From the NCBI RefSeq assembly GCF_030826625.1, contig NZ_JAPJNQ010000002.1, positions 1 through 26,789 on the forward strand: 26,789 nt of DNA. Reading direction: 5' to 3'. This document shows positions 14,592 to 22,358 of this stretch, piece after piece; positions within the stretch are counted from its first letter, which is position 1, and each line of letters starts with the position of its first letter. Made by a program: the position numbers and the translations under genes. The notes beneath the pieces were generated by a model that saw nothing but the letters and a program-made list of their open reading frames with translations, made no database searches and was not told the origin of the DNA. This DNA is from Corynebacterium sp. Lineage in GTDB: Bacteria > Actinomycetota > Actinomycetes > Mycobacteriales > Mycobacteriaceae.

Positions 14592-16214
14592 GTGAATGAT
14601 CGTAATCGCTCCATCCGAGAGATTCAGCCCGCCCCAAGCCCCCGCAGCGCCATCAAGCAGCGAGGGCCCGGCGGGCTCAAGGTCATCATCACCTTTCTTT
14701 CGGTGTTGACCCTACTGATCACCGCGATGGGTTATTGGACGGTCGGTCGCGTCGGTTCCAGCCTGGCATCGGCAGGCAACCTGGGATTAAGCGATACCTC
14801 GCAAAGTTCCGGTGATAAAGCTCCCGACGGTGCCGTCGACATCCTGTTGGTGGGTTCAGATTCTCGAACCGACGCCCACGGCAACCAGCTCAGCCAAGAC
14901 GAACTCGAGCGGCTGAATGCTGGTGAATTCGCCGGCGAGGACAACACCGACACCATGATGTTGATCCGTGTGCCTAATGACGGTTCACAAGCTACCGCTG
15001 TTTCCTTGCCGCGCGATACTTACGTGCATGACGACGAGTTCGGCAACATGAAACTCAATGGCGTCTACAGCGCCCACAAAGCTGCTTTTGAGCAGCAGGC
15101 GGCACCAGCAGAGAATGCTGACGACGAGCGCGCTGCGATGGCTGCGGGCCGTTCTGGTCTGATCTCTGCGGTCGCGGATCTCACTGGTATCGAAGTTGAC
15201 CACTACGCCGAGGTGGGGCTGTTAGGGTTCGTGTTGCTTACCGATGCAGTCGGCGGTGTGGATGTGTGCTTGAAAGAGCCAGTCGACGACCCCATGTCCG
15301 GTGCGAACTTTCCCGCTGGTGTGTCCACTGTCGACGGTCGTGAGGCCTTGGCGTTCGTGCGCCAGCGCTATGGTTTGCCACGTGGCGATCTCGACCGCAT
15401 CGTACGCCAACAGGCATTCATGGCATCGCTGGTCAATAAGGTTCTGGAAACGGGAACTCTGACTAACCCGTCGACGCTCAACAAGATTTCTAACGCGGTC
15501 GAGCGCTCCGTGATCATCGACGAGGACTGGGATGTCATGAGCTTCGCTACCCAGTTATCGAATCTGGCTGGCGGTAACGTCACCTTCACCACCATTCCGG
15601 TAACCGCGATCGATGGCATCGGTGACCACGGCGAATCCGTCGTCACGGTTGATGAACAGCAGGTGCATGCATTCATGGATCATCTGCTCAGCGATGCTGA
15701 TGGTGCAGGCGACGGCAATGGGGACCACAACGGAAACGACGATGACAACCACGGTTCCGGGCTGGCCGATGCTGATGCTCATACTGATGCTGAAGGCGAA
15801 AACCTCGTGGAAATGGTGGCTGAAGGCGCCCAGTTGCACATTTTGAATGCACAGGCACCAGCGGGTACCGCGGCTGCTACCGGGGCTTGGTTGGATGAGC
15901 ATGGCTATACCGTCATGGATGTTTCTAATGCCAACGAAGGGATTTATTCCACTTCTCAGGTTGTAGCAGCGGATGCCAACGACCCCCGTGCGAAGGCCCT
16001 GGCGGAGCAGCTTGGGATCGCAACGGTCACCGCGAATGCCAACCTGGAGCCAGATTCCATCGTTGTCGTGGTTGCCGCCGATTACGATGGCCCATTGATC
16101 GAGGCTGAACTGGGCCAGGATGATGCCACCGCCACCATTGGTGAAGACTTCGGCAGCGTCGTGGATGCCCCAGAAATCGATGCTGGCGGCGATGGGCCGC
16201 GTTGCGTGCATTAA
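14592..16214 (+). CDS. lcpA: LytR-CpsA-Psr phosphotransferase LcpA
   Basis: LcpA (C. glutamicum cg0847, M. tuberculosis Rv3267 position) transfers arabinogalactan from its lipid carrier to peptidoglycan outside the membrane. The 540-residue protein has a basic cytoplasmic N-terminus and one TM helix at about 29-48. The LCP domain at about 80-290 shows LLVGSDSRTD, NTDTMMLIRV, SLPRDTYV, LLTDAVGGVDVCL and ALAFVRQRYGLPRGDLDRIVRQQ, with the expected Asp and Arg ligands. An acidic Asp/His/Asn-rich linker follows near 365-400, then a LytR_C domain at about 410-505. GTG at 14592 is preferred over TTG at 14583, which lies in the -10 box. Its stop codon lies inside a perfect hairpin. Confidence 0.93.
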   Translation: MNDRNRSIREIQPAPSPRSAIKQRGPGGLKVIITFLSVLTLLITAMGYWTVGRVGSSLASAGNLGLSDTSQSSGDKAPDGAVDILLVGSDSRTDAHGNQLSQDELERLNAGEFAGEDNTDTMMLIRVPNDGSQATAVSLPRDTYVHDDEFGNMKLNGVYSAHKAAFEQQAAPAENADDERAAMAAGRSGLISAVADLTGIEVDHYAEVGLLGFVLLTDAVGGVDVCLKEPVDDPMSGANFPAGVSTVDGREALAFVRQRYGLPRGDLDRIVRQQAFMASLVNKVLETGTLTNPSTLNKISNAVERSVIIDEDWDVMSFATQLSNLAGGNVTFTTIPVTAIDGIGDHGESVVTVDEQQVHAFMDHLLSDADGAGDGNGDHNGNDDDNHGSGLADADAHTDAEGENLVEMVAEGAQLHILNAQAPAGTAAATGAWLDEHGYTVMDVSNANEGIYSTSQVVAADANDPRAKALAEQLGIATVTANANLEPDSIVVVVAADYDGPLIEAELGQDDATATIGEDFGSVVDAPEIDAGGDGPRCVH

Positions 16215-16221
16215 CGCAACG
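16200..16221. terminator. Perfect hairpin containing the lcpA stop codon
   Basis: CGTTGCGT (16200-16207) pairs with ACGCAACG (16214-16221) around the 6-nt loop GCATTA. The TAA stop occupies 16212-16214. No T-run follows. It could be a rho-independent-like terminator or an mRNA-end stabiliser. A degenerate 14-bp tandem repeat (CTGCATCGCCACCG-like) follows at about 16290-16320. Confidence 0.5.
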
Positions 16222-16329
16222 AAAACCGCACTACCCCAGCGCAACGTCGTGATCCTGCGATGCGAATTCGCAGGCTGTATACATCGGCACTGCTGCATCG
16301 CCACCGCTGCATCGTCACAGTTTGCGCCC

Positions 16330-16335
16330 TAGGAT
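16330..16335 (+). promoter_or_regulatory. -10 element of a probable leaderless TIGR03089 promoter
   Basis: TAGGAT is followed by exactly seven bases and the ATG at 16343. The GGGG between them is only 3 nt from the ATG, too close to act as a normal ribosome site. Confidence 0.45.
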
Positions 16336-16342
16336 GGGGCGC

Positions 16343-17110
16343 ATGGATATGTTGTCTCATTTGCTTGCCGATGACCCCGCAAGCCCTCGCCTGACCGTGT
16401 ACAACGAGGCCGACGGCACCCGCATGGACTTTTCTGCTCAGACCACCGAAAATTGGGCATCCAAGGTGGCTAATTTCTTGCGCGAAGAATTGGATCTTGA
16501 CGACGATTCGGTGATCCTGTGCGATCTGCCAGTCTCGTGGCAAACCGCCATGATCGCCCTGGGTGCACTGGCTGCTGGTGTGACGGTCCGCTTTGCCACC
16601 GACGACGCTATCCAATCGGCTGCTGGTACTGACGTTATTACTGGCGGTGCTGACGTTGTTGCTGGCGGTACTGGCGGTGCTGGTGCTGCTGCTGGCGCTG
16701 AGACAGCTGCATCGGGCGCTGACGAGCCCGTCGTATTTTTCACCACCACGGATAAAGCCGACGACTACACCGGACACGGCGACGTTGTCGTCGTCACGAC
16801 AGATCCCTTCGGCCGTGGTGTCGAAGAAATCGGTGAACAAGTACCTGAAGGCACAATCGATTTTGGCCCGACGGTGCGCTTTTATGGCGATTTCTACCCT
16901 GGCCAGACCCAACCTTTAAGCGATTTAATTGCGCCGACCTCGGAAAAGCTGCGCGTCTTATCAACAGGGTGGACCGATTGGGATTCATTTTCCCGGCAGG
17001 TGCTTTCACCGCTCGCAGCTGGTGGCTCGGCAGTCGTGGTGGCTGGCATGGTCGATACTGACCGCTTAGCTGAGATTGCAGACAACGAAAAGATCACTGC
17101 ACGGGACTGA
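16343..17110 (+). CDS. TIGR03089 family protein (acyl-CoA-synthetase-like N-terminal fragment)
   Basis: This corresponds to M. tuberculosis Rv3268, next to the LCP gene. Members resemble the N-terminal lobe of AMP-binding enzymes but are too short to be complete ligases, and their function is unknown. The 255-residue product opens with MDMLSHLLADDPASPRL and has NWASKVANFLREEL and VSWQTAMIALGALAAGVTV. A Gly/Ala/Thr-rich insert from a 21-bp repeat (residues about 92-122) precedes a second conserved part (EPVVFFTTT, PTSEKLRVLSTGWTDWDSFS, LAAGGSAVVVAG). The typical adenylation-domain ATP loop is not visible. The ATG at 16343 is chosen from the -10 spacing and family start; TTG 16322 and ATG 16334 are also in frame. 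Confidence 0.85.
   Translation: MDMLSHLLADDPASPRLTVYNEADGTRMDFSAQTTENWASKVANFLREELDLDDDSVILCDLPVSWQTAMIALGALAAGVTVRFATDDAIQSAAGTDVITGGADVVAGGTGGAGAAAGAETAASGADEPVVFFTTTDKADDYTGHGDVVVVTTDPFGRGVEEIGEQVPEGTIDFGPTVRFYGDFYPGQTQPLSDLIAPTSEKLRVLSTGWTDWDSFSRQVLSPLAAGGSAVVVAGMVDTDRLAEIADNEKITARD
16625..16687. repeat. 21-bp tandem repeat (3 copies) in the TIGR03089 gene
   Basis: GGTACTGACGTTATTACTGGC, with the next two copies differing at a few bases, occupies 16625-16645, 16646-16666 and 16667-16687. It encodes GTDVITG, GADVVAG and GTGGAGA, a flexible insert within the protein. Confidence 0.8.
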
Positions 17111-17260
17111 TCGATTCCTGCATTGTTATTTGCGGTGATTCACGCTGATTTGCGGTGTGCTCTTTGCAGACTGCGCTGTGCTTTGTGCGGACTGCATTCT
17201 GATCCCGCGAGTGTTCAATCGTTGCCGAAACCAGATTTGTGACATAGACTACGCTGCATA
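17111..17260. other. Intergenic repeat-rich stretch upstream of fadA
   Basis: ATTTGCGGTG occurs at 17128 and 17148 (20-bp period), and TTTGCAGACTGC and TTTGTGCGGACTGC follow at 17163 and 17182. No gene or clear terminator hairpin is visible. A TTGTGA at 17237 may belong to the fadA promoter region. Confidence 0.5.
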
Positions 17261-17276
17261 ACGAATAATCATTCGT
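17261..17276. promoter_or_regulatory. Palindromic operator candidate before fadA
   Basis: ACGAATAATCATTCGT has 6-bp arms around a 4-bp centre. It lies 30 bp before the fadA ATG and touches a TATAAC box (17276-17281), an ideal place for a repressor. A near copy lies at 22229-22244 between fadE and tetR. It is inferred to bind the local TetR protein. Confidence 0.6.
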
Positions 17277-17306
17277 ATAACGCTGTTTCAACCTGCAAGG
17301 AGTCTC

Positions 17307-18485
17307 ATGTCAGAGATCTATATTGCCAGTGGAGCCCGCCTTCCTATCGGAAAGTTCCAGGGCTCGCTCTCCAAACTCTCTCCTACCGAGATGGGCACCA
17401 TCGCAGCGAAAGAAGCAATTTCTCGCGCTGGTGTCGATGCCGCGGCTGTTGAGTCCGTCGTCGTCGGCAATGTTGTGCCCAACGTGCCCTCGGATGTTTA
17501 TCTTTCCCGCAAAATCGGTATTGAATCCGGGCTGAAAGATTCTTCCATCGCATTCAACGTCAACCGTCTGTGCGGTTCTGGCGCGCAGGCAATCGTTTCG
17601 GCTAGCCAGCAAATCTTGAGTGGCGATGCCGAGCTGGCACTCGCCGCAGGCGTCGAACACATGAGTTCTGCACCCTATTCCGTCAAGGGCATGCGCTCTG
17701 GTGGACAAAAAATGGGTGACGGTGTCCTGGAAGACTGGATGATCGGTGCACTGTCGTGCCCATTTGGCACCGGCCACATGGGCGTCACCGCAGAAAACGT
17801 AGCCGAAGCCTACGGCATCTCCCGGGAACGCCAGGACGAATTCGCCGCAGAATCACAGCGCCGCGCTGCCGCCGCCCGCGACAATGGTGTACACAAAGAA
17901 GAAATCGTGCCAGTGACACTGCAAACCCGGCAGGGCGAAATCACCTTCGACTTCGACGAGCACGTTCGCGAAACCAGCACAGAGGCCCTAGCCAAGCTCA
18001 AACCAGCTTTCCAGAAGAACGGCTCCGTGACCGCCGGTAACTCCTCCGGCATCAACGACGGCGCCGCTGCTTTGCTGCTGGGCACCGAATCCGCACTAAA
18101 CCAGCACGGTTCCAGCCCGCTAGGCCGCGTCGTCTCGTGGGGAATCGGTGGCGTGGACCCCACCAAGATGGGTCTTGGACCAATCGTCGCCGTGCCGAAA
18201 GCACTGAAGAAAGCCGGCTTGAGTCTGGATGACATCGACCTCATCGAATCCAACGAAGCTTTCGCCGCACAGGCTATCGCCGTGCAAGACGAGCTCGGAT
18301 TCGACCCAGAAAAAACCAACGTGCACGGCGGGGCCGTGGCCCACGGGCACCCGGTTGGTGCCTCGGGCGCTATTTTGACCGTAAAGGTACTGCACCACTT
18401 GCGTGCAACCGGAAAGAAATACGGTTTGGTCACCATGTGCATTGGTGGCGGACAGGGAATCGCTTTGATCGTGGAGGCTGTATAG
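17307..18485 (+). CDS. fadA: Thiolase (acetyl-CoA C-acyltransferase)
   Basis: FadA cleaves 3-ketoacyl-CoA with CoA to release acetyl-CoA, the last step of beta-oxidation. The 392-residue protein shows thiolase active-site motifs: the nucleophile Cys89 in NRLCGSGAQA, NEAFAAQAIA, the catalytic His in GGAVAHGHPVGASGA and the second Cys in CIGGGQGIA. The start ATG has AAGGAG 4 nt upstream, unlike the leaderless genes nearby. fadN begins 3 nt after its stop, so they are one operon. A biosynthetic acetoacetyl-CoA thiolase cannot be excluded from sequence alone, but the fused partner and fadE make degradation much more likely. Regulation is probably through the palindrome at 17261. Confidence 0.93.
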   Translation: MSEIYIASGARLPIGKFQGSLSKLSPTEMGTIAAKEAISRAGVDAAAVESVVVGNVVPNVPSDVYLSRKIGIESGLKDSSIAFNVNRLCGSGAQAIVSASQQILSGDAELALAAGVEHMSSAPYSVKGMRSGGQKMGDGVLEDWMIGALSCPFGTGHMGVTAENVAEAYGISRERQDEFAAESQRRAAAARDNGVHKEEIVPVTLQTRQGEITFDFDEHVRETSTEALAKLKPAFQKNGSVTAGNSSGINDGAAALLLGTESALNQHGSSPLGRVVSWGIGGVDPTKMGLGPIVAVPKALKKAGLSLDDIDLIESNEAFAAQAIAVQDELGFDPEKTNVHGGAVAHGHPVGASGAILTVKVLHHLRATGKKYGLVTMCIGGGQGIALIVEAV

Positions 18486-18488
18486 AAC

Positions 18489-20801
18489 ATGACTAACAAT
18501 TCTCAGAACACGGCACAGAAAATTATCACCAACCCAGAACCGACCACCGTTGAAGCGCCCGTGAAAAACGCAGCCGTCATCGGTGCTGGATCCATGGGTG
18601 CTGGTATCGCAGCCTTGCTGGCAAGCTCGGGTATCAACGTCACTTTGCTGGATATGGCCGACGACGGCGAGACCCACGAAGAGCGCAGCGCTCGCGCGCA
18701 CAAGGGCATCGAAATCCAGAAGAAACGCAAAGGCTTCGTGCACCCGAAGTTCGTGGAAAATATTTCAGCTGGCAACACCACGGATGACCTTGACAAGCTC
18801 AACGAGTGCGACTGGGTTGTCGAGGCCATTTTCGAAGACCTTGATGCGAAACGTTCTCTGTATGAGACGATCGCGCCACACCTGAATGACGCGGCGCTAC
18901 TGTCTTCGAACACCTCAACCATTCCGTTGGCAGAGCTGACCGCCAAGCTTTCCGACGATTTGGCCAGCCGTTTTGCCATCACCCACTTTTTCAACCCACC
19001 ACGCGTGATGCGCTTGGTAGAAATCGTCGAAGGCGAAAAGACCAGCGAGTCGACGCTCAAGGTGCTCAACGCCGCCGCTGAACAGCAGCTGGGCAAGGTC
19101 GTCGTGGACTGCCGCGATACCCCTGGCTTTATCGCCAACCGTCTGGGTTGTTTCTGGTTGGGCGCCGGCGCTGAACTGGCCATGAAGCAGGGAATTTCCT
19201 ACGAGCTTGCCGACGCAGTATTCTCCAAGCCATTCGGCATCCCGCGCACCGGTGTGTTCGGCCTTCTGGACTACATCGGTCTGCAACTGGTCAAGCCAAT
19301 CTGGTCGTCGCTGACCAATGCTTTGCCGGAATCCGACACATTGCAACAGTTCAACTTGGAAGAAAATTCTGTGATCACCGGCCTGGTTGAGCGAGGTTTG
19401 ACCGGCCGGACTGGCGAGGGTGGTTTCTACCAGGGCCGCGATAAGGTCATCCAGGAAGACTTCAGCTACGGCGAGCGCCAGAAGCCAGAAGATCCTGCCA
19501 CTAAGCACAAGGATGCTGCTTCGGTGATTGCAGAAGACAGCGCCGGTGGTCGCTACGCTCGTGATCTGTTTGCCGCGACTCTTGGCTACTGCCTGGAAAC
19601 CGCAGAAGAAATCGCCGACACCGTTGAACTGATGGATAAGGCCATGGTTTTGGGTTATGGCTGGAAACAAGGCCCATTCGCTCTGGCAGATTCCATCGGC
19701 CTGGACAAAGTCGCCGAGCTCTACGACAACACCCCTGCCCTGCTGGAGGCTGCCATCAAAGCTGGTGGCTTCTACCCAGAAGTCGGCAAGGTATTGGCAA
19801 CCGATGGCTCCGTTTCCGAGACCAAGGACCGGGCCGGTGTGGTCACCGTCAAAGAATTGCTCGCATCCGGCAAGGCGAAGACGGTTCGTGAAGCCGAGAA
19901 GGTCAGCGTCCACCTGCTGGACAACGGCGTGGGCATCTTGGACATCAAGACTTCTCTGAACTCGCTGAGCCAACCGGCTCTCAATGATGTTCGCGCAGTC
20001 ATCGATGATGCCGAAGAACTCGGCATCAAGGCCTTGGTGGTTGGCAACGATGAGCAGCGCGCATTCTGTGCCGGTGCTGACTTGACCTCCATTGCAGAAG
20101 CTGGCGAAAGCGGCGATACCCAGCGCATTGATGATCTGGTGCGCAACGGGTCGCAGGTCATGCGCAAGCTGCGCAATGCCCCATTCCCGGTGGTTGGCGC
20201 TGTCCGTGGCGTGGCCTTCGGTGGTGGCTCTGAACTGTATTTGTCGTGTGATCGCGTCGTCGTCCACGCCGACACCAAGGTGGCTTTCCCAGAGCGCAAG
20301 GTCGGTTTGTTCCCAGCATGGTCGGGCACTGTCTCCATGCTGGAGCGCATGCAAGGGCTGTACGACGACTACCACCAGCGCGCGTTTGATCTGATCACCG
20401 ATGCCAATCCATTGCCGAATATGTATTTCGCTGCGGATTACGGTTTCATTCGCGAAGGCGATGCTATCTTGATGTCCCCGGATCACGTACTCGGATATGC
20501 TATCGACCAGGCGGCCGAGATGATCGACGGTTACGCACCGGCCGCTGATACCACGATCGCGCTGTACTCCGGTGATAAGCCTCTCGATGAGGGCTGGCCC
20601 ATCGAGGGCATGACGGACAACGATCACGTCATCGCGCGCCAGCTGGCCAAGCACTACACCGCTGCTGATGGCGTCACCGAGCTTGGCTTCGATGAATTCG
20701 CTGACCGTGAGGTTGAGTACGCAGTGCCATTGATCGCGATGCCTGCGAATGTGGAACGCGCCATGCACATGGCGAAAACCCGCAAGCCTCTGAATAACTA
20801 G
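18489..20801 (+). CDS. fadN: 3-hydroxyacyl-CoA dehydrogenase / enoyl-CoA hydratase fusion, FadN type
   Basis: This bifunctional enzyme hydrates enoyl-CoA and oxidises 3-hydroxyacyl-CoA with NAD+. In the 770-residue protein the dehydrogenase comes first: a Rossmann loop GAGSMGAGIA (residues 32-41), SSNTSTIPL near 139, the catalytic His166 in HFFNPPRVMRLVEIV and DTPGFIANRLG. The hydratase domain follows from about 475, with FCAGADLTSIAEAG near 524, GVAFGGGSELYLSCD and a PERKVGLFPAWSG segment. This order is the reverse of E. coli FadB and matches Bacillus FadN (YusL), whose partners FadA and FadE are also present here. The first 25 residues are an extra polar lead. It converges on fadE, with a bidirectional terminator between them. 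Confidence 0.92.
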   Translation: MTNNSQNTAQKIITNPEPTTVEAPVKNAAVIGAGSMGAGIAALLASSGINVTLLDMADDGETHEERSARAHKGIEIQKKRKGFVHPKFVENISAGNTTDDLDKLNECDWVVEAIFEDLDAKRSLYETIAPHLNDAALLSSNTSTIPLAELTAKLSDDLASRFAITHFFNPPRVMRLVEIVEGEKTSESTLKVLNAAAEQQLGKVVVDCRDTPGFIANRLGCFWLGAGAELAMKQGISYELADAVFSKPFGIPRTGVFGLLDYIGLQLVKPIWSSLTNALPESDTLQQFNLEENSVITGLVERGLTGRTGEGGFYQGRDKVIQEDFSYGERQKPEDPATKHKDAASVIAEDSAGGRYARDLFAATLGYCLETAEEIADTVELMDKAMVLGYGWKQGPFALADSIGLDKVAELYDNTPALLEAAIKAGGFYPEVGKVLATDGSVSETKDRAGVVTVKELLASGKAKTVREAEKVSVHLLDNGVGILDIKTSLNSLSQPALNDVRAVIDDAEELGIKALVVGNDEQRAFCAGADLTSIAEAGESGDTQRIDDLVRNGSQVMRKLRNAPFPVVGAVRGVAFGGGSELYLSCDRVVVHADTKVAFPERKVGLFPAWSGTVSMLERMQGLYDDYHQRAFDLITDANPLPNMYFAADYGFIREGDAILMSPDHVLGYAIDQAAEMIDGYAPAADTTIALYSGDKPLDEGWPIEGMTDNDHVIARQLAKHYTAADGVTELGFDEFADREVEYAVPLIAMPANVERAMHMAKTRKPLNN

Positions 20802-20838
20802 CTCATGAGTTAGCGCTGCAACTCACGCGGCGGCCTTG

Positions 20839-20860
20839 GCGTTGCCCGTGCGTTGCCCGT
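20839..20860. repeat. 11-bp perfect direct repeat downstream of fadN
   Basis: GCGTTGCCCGT occurs at 20839-20849 and immediately again at 20850-20860. A second pair, ATCTCAAGCA at 20915 and 20931 (16-bp period), lies between it and the terminator. Neither is coding. Confidence 0.8.
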
Positions 20861-20942
20861 TTGCCGTCGCGTTCGCAGTAGGCCAGCTCGAGAGCGCACA
20901 AGTGGATCCACAAAATCTCAAGCACGAAAAATCTCAAGCAGA

Positions 20943-20976
20943 AAGCCGGCTAGGAAGTTTCTCTCCTAACCGGCTT
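20943..20976. terminator. Bidirectional terminator between fadN and fadE
   Basis: AAGCCGGCTAGGA and TCCTAACCGGCTT form a 13-bp stem with one mismatch and a short loop. A-rich sequence lies on the left side (a T-rich tail for the minus-strand transcript). It is well placed between two convergent genes. Confidence 0.7.
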
Positions 20977-20990
20977 GTTGCTGCTGCAGC

Positions 20991-21029
20991 TTAGAGCTAC
21001 AGCTAAAGCTAGAGCTAGAGCTAGAGCTA
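20991..21029. repeat. Hexanucleotide tandem repeat beginning with the fadE stop codon
   Basis: Read on the minus strand from the fadE stop: TAG CTC is present three times, then TAG CTT, TAG CTG, TAG CTC and TAA. The TAGCTN unit keeps frame, so six TAG stops and one TAA follow each other in the reading frame. Confidence 0.9.
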
Positions 21030-22214
21030 CTTGAACGCACCCACACCGGTAATCTTTTTACCAATGATCAGCGATTGCACCGTATCCGTGCCCTCATAGG
21101 TGTGATAAGCCTCAGTGTCGGCAAAGTGGCGGGCGATGTTGTTATCCAACAAGATACCCACGCCACCGAGCATGTCACGCGCATCCGCCGCGACTTTGCG
21201 AGCACCCCGGGTACAACGCAATTTGTTGAACGCGGCCTGCTCGCCGGTCAGCTTGCCCGCAGCGTCCAATTCTGCGATGTGACGGTTCAACAGCATCATC
21301 TGGCTGATCTCAAGCTGCATGTCTACCAGGCGCTGTTGAATGATCTGGCTTTCCGATAAACGACGGCCGAACTGAATGCGCTCGTCGGCATATTCGCGGG
21401 CACGCTCATAACAGGCAATAGCCGCGCCCAGAGCGATCCAAGCCACGCCGGTGCGGGTAGCCATCAACACGGCGGCAGTGTCCTTGAATGTCTTTGCGTT
21501 TGCCAACTGGTTCTCCGCAGGCACACGCACGTCGTTGAGCTTGATGTGTGCCTGGTGGATGGCACGCAAAGAAATCTTGTTCTCGATAACCTCAGCGTCA
21601 TAGCCTGGGGTGTCCTGCGGAACGATGAAGCCCGAGACCTCACCATCTTCGGTGCGTGCCCAGACCACCGTGATATCTCCACCTTTACCCAGGCCGATCC
21701 ATTTCTTCTCGCCGTTAAGCACCCACTCGTCGCCATCGCGTACCGCTGAGGTTTCCAGGGCAATCGAGTCAGAACCGTGATCCGGCTCCGTCAATGCGAA
21801 CGCGCCAAGCAGCTCGCCTTTCGCCATCTTCGGCAAATACTTGTCTCTTTGTTCCTGCGATCCGCACATATCGATCGAGCGCATCGCCAATCCCGCTTGC
21901 ACCGCCAGGATGGTGGCAACCGAGCCGTCGATGCGGGCAACTTCCATCAAAGCCAAACCAGAGCCCAAATGCGACAGCGTCTCGTGCCCATCGACATCGA
22001 GTCCGTCGGTAAGCAAATCACGTTCGACGATCTCCGGGATTAGGTCGAAGGGGATTTCTGCACGTTGCCAATAATCATTGATGACAGCTTCGACTGGCCC
22101 ACGCAGGCTGGATGCACGCTTCCAGGCGTTGAGGTCAGCTTCGGGAAGGTCATTGAATACGCCGAGCAAATCAGTGCCGGCGGCGAGTGGATTATGGGAT
22201 GCATTGTGGGACAA
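21027..22214 (-). CDS. fadE: Acyl-CoA dehydrogenase
   Basis: This flavoenzyme introduces the 2,3-double bond into acyl-CoA, the first step of beta-oxidation. The 395-residue protein has the three-domain layout: an N-terminal helical part, ALTEPDHGSDSIALET at about 147 (flavin and substrate loop), a beta-domain with LNGEKKWIGLG, and the C-terminal helical domain with RIQFGRRLSESQIIQQRL. The catalytic Glu is in YHTYEGTDTVQSLIIGK, the placement seen in glutaryl- and short/medium-chain-type dehydrogenases, so chain length cannot be fixed. The start is TTG at 22214, strongly supported by GGAGGAG 5 nt upstream. It is divergent from tetR; a palindrome lies 3 bp from its Shine-Dalgarno. Confidence 0.93.
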   Translation of the reverse strand: MSHNASHNPLAAGTDLLGVFNDLPEADLNAWKRASSLRGPVEAVINDYWQRAEIPFDLIPEIVERDLLTDGLDVDGHETLSHLGSGLALMEVARIDGSVATILAVQAGLAMRSIDMCGSQEQRDKYLPKMAKGELLGAFALTEPDHGSDSIALETSAVRDGDEWVLNGEKKWIGLGKGGDITVVWARTEDGEVSGFIVPQDTPGYDAEVIENKISLRAIHQAHIKLNDVRVPAENQLANAKTFKDTAAVLMATRTGVAWIALGAAIACYERAREYADERIQFGRRLSESQIIQQRLVDMQLEISQMMLLNRHIAELDAAGKLTGEQAAFNKLRCTRGARKVAADARDMLGGVGILLDNNIARHFADTEAYHTYEGTDTVQSLIIGKKITGVGAFK

Positions 22215-22228
22215 TTTTACTCCTCCAG

Positions 22229-22244
22229 ACGAATCATCGTTAGT
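22229..22244. promoter_or_regulatory. Operator candidate between fadE and tetR
   Basis: ACGAATCATCGTTAGT matches the fadA-upstream palindrome at 13 of 16 positions, including the whole left arm ACGAAT. It sits just upstream of the fadE ribosome site. The shared motif suggests joint control of fadA-fadN, fadE and perhaps tetR. Confidence 0.55.
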
Positions 22245-22265
22245 ATTAAGAGTGACTCACATCGC

Positions 22266-22319
22266 ACTAATAGTCAAGCGATATGTCGTTAACATTTCAT
22301 GGCATGCTTTACTAATAGT
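22266..22319. promoter_or_regulatory. Two ACTAATAGT copies in the tetR promoter region
   Basis: ACTAATAGT occurs at 22266-22274 and 22311-22319. The flanks make CGCACTA and TAGTGCG an inverted pair. The second copy overlaps a possible tetR -10 region downstream of TTAACA at 22289. These may be extra regulator sites. Confidence 0.4.
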
Positions 22320-22358
22320 GCGTTGCTGACAACCAGCCCGACGAGGAGAAGAAAACCC

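Noticed and set aside
15555..16304. 249-codon frame antisense to lcpA
   Set aside because: It mirrors the lcpA linker and LytR_C coding region, and the His/Ile/Val-rich product shows no motifs.
18915..20768. 617-codon open frame antisense to fadN
   Set aside because: The fadN frame has clear enzyme motifs on the other strand. The antisense translation shows no recognisable domain and arises from codon bias.
22299..22358. ATG at 22299 as the start of tetR
   Set aside because: It lies in the promoter region, has no ribosome site and would add 20 residues before a canonical TetR N-terminus.
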